NCBI RefSeq assembly: GCF_900116875.1
Contig: NZ_FPCC01000022.1
Coordinates: 1 to 47,424 of the forward strand
DNA length: 47,424 nucleotides
DNA from: Butyrivibrio sp. INlla21
GTDB lineage: Bacteria > Bacillota > Clostridia > Lachnospirales > Lachnospiraceae
Reading direction: 5' to 3'
The position numbers and the translations under genes are program-made. Under the pieces are notes generated by a model, which did not search any database, had not been told where the DNA came from, and saw only the letters and a program-made list of their open reading frames with translations. This document shows positions 43,577 to 47,424 of the stretch, in pieces. Every line of letters begins with the position of its first letter. Position 1 is the stretch's first letter.

Positions 43577-45646
43577 ATGGCTTCAAAAAAGGGTAATCTT
43601 TCAATTAACAGCGAGAACATGTTTCCAATCATAAAGAAATGGCTTTATTCGGATCATGATATTTTTTACAGAGAAGTAATTTCGAATGCGTGCGATGCGA
43701 TCACCAAGATCCGCAAGATGGATATGATGGGTGAGTACGAGCTGCCCGTAGATTTTAAGCCTCGTGTGGATGTGATCCTTAATGATAAAGATAAGACCAT
43801 CAAGATTGTAGATAACGGTATCGGAATGACTGCGGAAGAGGTCGAGGAGTACATCAACCAGGTAGCTTTTTCCGGTGCTACCGACTTCCTTAAAAAGTAC
43901 AAAGACAAGGCTAATGCAGATCAGATCATCGGTCATTTCGGACTTGGTTTCTATTCAACATTTATGGTTTCGGATTCCGTTGATATCGATACACTTTCAT
44001 ATAAGTCAGATGCTGCTTCCGTTCACTGGACATGCGACGGCGGCTCGGATTTTGAGATGTCTGACGGAGATAAGAAGGAAGTGGGAACAACAATCACACT
44101 TCATCTTTCAGACGACTGTCTTGAATTCTGCAACGAGTACAAGGCAAGAGAAGTAGTGCAGAAGTACTGTTCATTCATGCCATATGAGATTTATCTTTCA
44201 AGGGAAAACGAGCAGGACACAGAGACAATCAAGGCAAGTGAGAAGCTTGATTCCGATATTGTAATTGAAGAAGTTCATCCCGAGAAAAAAGAGGGTGAGG
44301 ATAAAGAGCCAGAGCTCGAATATAAGATCAAGAGAAGACCTCAGCTTCTCAACGACACACATCCTCTTTGGGGCAAAACACCCAAGGATTGTACGGATGA
44401 AGAATATCTTGAGTTCTACAGAAAAGTGTTCCGCGATTACAAGGAGCCTCTTTTCTGGATTCACCTTAACATGGATTATCCCTTCAACTTAAAGGGTATC
44501 CTTTACTTCCCTAAGATCAACATGGAGTTTGAATCCATCGAGGGAACGATCAAGCTTTACAACAACCAGGTATTTATTGCCGACAACATCAAGGAAGTAA
44601 TCCCTGAGTATCTGATGCTCCTTAAGGGTGTTATCGATTGTCCCGATCTTCCTCTTAACGTTTCAAGAAGTGCGCTTCAGAACGACGGTTTCGTTAAGAA
44701 GATTTCCGAGTACATCAGTAAGAAGGTAGCGGAGAAGCTTGCAGGCCTTTGCAAGACCGACAAAGAGAACTATGACAAGTACTGGGATGATATCAGTCCC
44801 TTCATCAAATACGGTTGCCTTCGTGACGACAAGTTCTGTGAGAAGATGAATGATTACATTCTTTTCAAGAACCTTGACGGTAAGTATCTCACACTTCCCG
44901 ATGCGCTTCAGATCAACAAAGAGGCAGAGGCGGAAGCGGCTAAGGCTGTCGACGAAGACGGAAATGCGGTAGAGGCTGAGGTGGTTGATGACGGAGCCAA
45001 AGCCGGCGATTCCAAGGATTCCGAAGAAAAGGAGCCTCGAACCATCTATTATGTAACCGACGAGCAGCAGCAGAGTCAGTACATCAAGATGTTCAAGGCA
45101 CAGAAGATGGAAGCGTTCATTATGAACCACAACATCGATACTCCTTTCATGCAGCAACTTGAGTCTAAGAACGAGGGTATCAGATTCCGGAGAATCGACG
45201 CAGACCTTACAGATACATTCAAGTCCAGAACATCCAAGAAGGTTGCCGCGGAGCTTGAGGAAAAAGAAAAAGAGCTTGGCGAGAAGATCAAGAAGGCTCT
45301 TAAGAACGATAAGCTTAATATCAAGCTTGAGAAGCTCAAGGATAAGAAGATGGCTTCAATGCTTACTGTATCCGAGGATTCAAGACGTATGGCCGACATG
45401 ATGAAGATGTATGCCATGAACGGAATGGCAATGGGAGACTTCGGAAATGAAGGACAGACACTTGTGCTCAATGCCAACCATCCTCTTGTTCAGTACGTAA
45501 TGGATAACAAGGACGCTGAGAACACAACGATGATCTGTGAGCAGCTTTACGATCTTGCCCGTATCCAGAATGCACCTCTCGAAGGTGATGCAATGGCCGC
45601 TTTCGTAGCAAGAAGCAACGAGATCATGATGGCACTTGCAAAATGA
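43577..45646 (+). CDS. htpG: Chaperone HtpG (Hsp90)
   Basis: A 689-aa Hsp90. The N-terminal ATPase has E33, N37 and D40 in REVISNACDA, DNGIGMT, and GHFGLGFYS. Middle and C-terminal domains follow. It is about 65 residues longer than E. coli HtpG, in part because of an acidic linker at residues about 450-490 (AEAEAAKAVDEDG, SKDSEEKEP), reminiscent of a flexible linker but at a different place from that of eukaryotic Hsp90. The start ATG 43577 follows AAAGGAG; an upstream GTG at 43568 is less likely. The CIRCE implies HrcA control, so it should rise on heat shock. Confidence 0.95.
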   Translation: MASKKGNLSINSENMFPIIKKWLYSDHDIFYREVISNACDAITKIRKMDMMGEYELPVDFKPRVDVILNDKDKTIKIVDNGIGMTAEEVEEYINQVAFSGATDFLKKYKDKANADQIIGHFGLGFYSTFMVSDSVDIDTLSYKSDAASVHWTCDGGSDFEMSDGDKKEVGTTITLHLSDDCLEFCNEYKAREVVQKYCSFMPYEIYLSRENEQDTETIKASEKLDSDIVIEEVHPEKKEGEDKEPELEYKIKRRPQLLNDTHPLWGKTPKDCTDEEYLEFYRKVFRDYKEPLFWIHLNMDYPFNLKGILYFPKINMEFESIEGTIKLYNNQVFIADNIKEVIPEYLMLLKGVIDCPDLPLNVSRSALQNDGFVKKISEYISKKVAEKLAGLCKTDKENYDKYWDDISPFIKYGCLRDDKFCEKMNDYILFKNLDGKYLTLPDALQINKEAEAEAAKAVDEDGNAVEAEVVDDGAKAGDSKDSEEKEPRTIYYVTDEQQQSQYIKMFKAQKMEAFIMNHNIDTPFMQQLESKNEGIRFRRIDADLTDTFKSRTSKKVAAELEEKEKELGEKIKKALKNDKLNIKLEKLKDKKMASMLTVSEDSRRMADMMKMYAMNGMAMGDFGNEGQTLVLNANHPLVQYVMDNKDAENTTMICEQLYDLARIQNAPLEGDAMAAFVARSNEIMMALAK

Positions 45647-45708
45647 TACAAAATCTGTAATAATAGATTAACAAAAATTTATTATTAAGATTTTGTCGGG
45701 GAAAAATA

Positions 45709-46890
45709 ATGAACAGAATAAACGCGATAAAAAGAGGAAATACGCTGCTAAAGATCTTTTTGATAAGCACCGCGATGTTTGCATGTTATTACATATGGGA
45801 TCTTTTTAGCAATCCATTCGGATTTTCGGGATTTCGCGATAGTCCGGTGTGGTTTGTGGTCAAGATATTATTGATAATACTTGCGGAAGCCATACTGTTT
45901 TGGATAGGAATAATCCTTGTATACATTAACTGTAACCAGCTTGGGATCAAGTGGAGAGTGCTCGGCGCCGTTTTTGGAATGGTACCGATCGCTCATCTTA
46001 TCCTGCTTGGAAAGATCATAAAGACTGCAGACGAAGAGGTCAAAGTTGAAACAGAGAAGATCAATCTTAATGCCTCACGAAAAGAGCAGCAGATATGCAA
46101 GACCAAGTATCCCATATTGATGGTTCACGGCGTGTTCTTCAGAGACTTTGAGCACCTTAATTACTGGGGAAGAATACCTCAGGAACTTATAGATAACGGT
46201 GCAACGATATTCTACGGAGAACATAACAGTGCTTCGCCTGTTGCTGCCAGTGGCGAGGAACTTGCTAAGAGGATAAAAGATATCAAGGCGCAGACAGGAT
46301 GTGAGAAAGTAAATGTCATTGCTCATTCAAAGGGCGGACTTGATATGAGATATGCGATCTCAAAGTGCGGAGCGTATGAGGATGTTGCTTCTCTTACAAC
46401 AATAAATACTCCTCACAGAGGCTGTGAATTTGCGGATTTTCTTCTCGAGAAGATTCCCACTGCACAGAAAGAAGCTGTTGCGCGTGCCTATAATGCGGGC
46501 GCTGCGAAACTTGGAGATATCAATCCCGATTTTATCGGTGCCGTTACAGACCTAACACATTCTGCGTGTCATAAGCGCAATGAAGAGGTTCCGGACAGAG
46601 AAGAAGTATATTACCAGTCTGTCGGCTCAATACAGACAATGCCGGCAGCAGGCAGATTTCCTCTTAACATGTCCTACAATCTGGTGAAGTTCTTTGACGG
46701 ACGAAACGACGGACTTGTCGGAGAAGAATCATTCCCTTGGGGAAGCGATTTTAAAATGCTTATACCCTACGGAAAAAGAGGAATATCTCACGGAGATATG
46801 ATCGATCTGAACCGTGAGAATATCAAGAATTTTGATGTCAGAGAATTTTATGTGCAGCTTGTGAGTGATCTGAGACAAAAAGGATTTTGA
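45709..46890 (+). CDS. Membrane-anchored alpha/beta hydrolase (lipase-like)
   Basis: A 393-aa protein. Residues about 12-100 hold three membrane helices. The rest is an alpha/beta hydrolase: oxyanion motif LMVHGVFF, nucleophile S207 in AHSKGG, acid D334 in RNDGLVGEES and histidine H361 in SHGD, a triad arranged as in staphylococcal-type triacylglycerol lipases. NTPHRGCEFAD is the usual strand after the nucleophile. The active site could face either side of the membrane. The substrate is likely a lipid or ester, inferred only from family. TCGGGG stands before the ATG. Confidence 0.8.
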   Translation: MNRINAIKRGNTLLKIFLISTAMFACYYIWDLFSNPFGFSGFRDSPVWFVVKILLIILAEAILFWIGIILVYINCNQLGIKWRVLGAVFGMVPIAHLILLGKIIKTADEEVKVETEKINLNASRKEQQICKTKYPILMVHGVFFRDFEHLNYWGRIPQELIDNGATIFYGEHNSASPVAASGEELAKRIKDIKAQTGCEKVNVIAHSKGGLDMRYAISKCGAYEDVASLTTINTPHRGCEFADFLLEKIPTAQKEAVARAYNAGAAKLGDINPDFIGAVTDLTHSACHKRNEEVPDREEVYYQSVGSIQTMPAAGRFPLNMSYNLVKFFDGRNDGLVGEESFPWGSDFKMLIPYGKRGISHGDMIDLNRENIKNFDVREFYVQLVSDLRQKGF

Positions 46891-47092
46891 TTCCCCGGAT
46901 TCACGGTATTTTTGCTGAGATGCTTGTTTTCGCCGCATAGCGATTTACTTATAATTCAAAAACAGGAAAATGTCTCATTTCGTGTTACTCATAGAAATCG
47001 ACATTTTCCTGTTTTTTTCATTTAGCAAATCAGCCATGCGTACAAGAACAGCGCATCTCAGAAAATAATACTGTGAATCCGGGGGGATTCCT
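46889..47092. repeat. ~200-bp palindromic element (MITE-like)
   Basis: Two arms match as imperfect inverted repeats. The left arm begins GATTCCCCGGATTCAC (46889-46904) and runs through GCTGAGATGC; the right arm ends as its complement at 47053-47090, with GAATCCGGGGGGATTC. Matching continues inwards, with gaps, to a central 16-bp perfect stem AAAACAGGAAAATGTC (46959-46974) with its partner at 47000-47015. No target duplication is obvious. It may be a non-autonomous mobile element or a large structured RNA. Confidence 0.6.
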
Positions 47093-47190
47093 GCACTAGG
47101 CAAAAAAAGATGTATGTGATATTATGTTAATTAGTTATTTACAAATACGCTTATAAGATAAAAGAAAGCAGTATAAATGGGGAAAACAAA

Positions 47191-47424
47191 ATGGGAAAGA
47201 GCTACGATTCGGAAGAATCAATCAGATTCATAGAAAATCTTTATGATCAGATAGAAAGCTATCTGACAAAAGCAGCTCCGCTCGAATCGGATTATCATAG
47301 ATATGTCAATAATGAGACATTCGTAGGTAAGGCAGCGGAAGCATCTAAGAGATTCATCAGAGATAAACAATTACAATTTCACTATGAACAACAAAATATC
47401 CAGAACAAGCTTTATCAGATGTAT
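47191..47424 (+). CDS. Start of a helical protein, possible LXG/WXG-type secretion substrate
   Basis: An open frame from ATG 47191 to the window end (78 codons, no stop). The encoded part is wholly helical and soluble with no signal peptide: RFIENLYDQIESYL, then FVGKAAEASKRFIRD and a Gln-rich helix. The F-x-G-K-A-A-E-A-x-K pattern in the turn between two long helices resembles the N-terminus of LXG or WXG100 proteins secreted by type VII systems. The assignment is tentative because most of the gene is outside the window. ATGGGGAAAAC lies before the start. Confidence 0.5.
   Translation, partial: MGKSYDSEESIRFIENLYDQIESYLTKAAPLESDYHRYVNNETFVGKAAEASKRFIRDKQLQFHYEQQNIQNKLYQMY

Overview
The window looks like the chromosome of an anaerobic Firmicute of the Lachnospiraceae, most like Butyrivibrio or Pseudobutyrivibrio. 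This is inferred from gene content and protein style: diaminopimelate synthesis through DapL, a clostridial-type short ThiF and a ThiH, a CIRCE-controlled htpG, DUF3048 lipoproteins, a BilS-like flavodoxin and a cytoplasmic xylan-type esterase/GH43 enzyme. Most of it is housekeeping DNA. About 41 protein genes are supported, two of them cut by the window edges. I see no tRNA, rRNA or CRISPR.

Layout. 1-365: the tail of an IS1182-like transposase followed by stacked hairpins. 454-4682: a plus-strand run of hisC, a small-multidrug-export membrane protein, a methyltransferase and a large membrane protein. 4723-7056: divergent dapF and dapL. 7250-12053: a SEC-C protein, a TGS-less thrS, a GT-C membrane glycosyltransferase and a secreted protein. 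12232-16140 (minus): a carboxylesterase-GH43 fusion, a BilS-like flavodoxin and a zinc-ribbon membrane protein. 16471-19280: trkA-trkH potassium uptake. 19430-26550: a membrane-anchored protein, traX-like gene, thyA, a beta-CASP nuclease (the last three on minus), two tandem DUF3048 lipoproteins and folA. 26566-31353: lipid kinase, then a leucine-rich-repeat protein, a metallopeptidase/VWA protein and a MoxR AAA+ ATPase in one tight operon. 31516-32736: a zinc-ribbon membrane protein with a long charged helix.

32743-40122 is a nearly complete thiamine operon under a TPP riboswitch and terminator: thiW (uptake), thiM and thiD (salvage), thiE (coupling), thiS-F-G-H (thiazole) and thiC (pyrimidine). 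40325-42316 encodes a 2-isopropylmalate synthase fused to an AraC-type DNA-binding domain, the most striking gene here. It is followed by a PpiC-type foldase lipoprotein, a CIRCE operator and htpG, a membrane-anchored lipase, a ~200-bp palindromic element, and the start of a helical protein that may be a type VII secretion substrate.

The best candidates for something undescribed are the LeuA-AraC fusion, with repeated half-site-like boxes in its own leader, and the LRR/VWA/MoxR cassette. Next come the esterase-GH43 fusion, the CIRCE that also looks like a terminator, and the palindromic element near the right edge.
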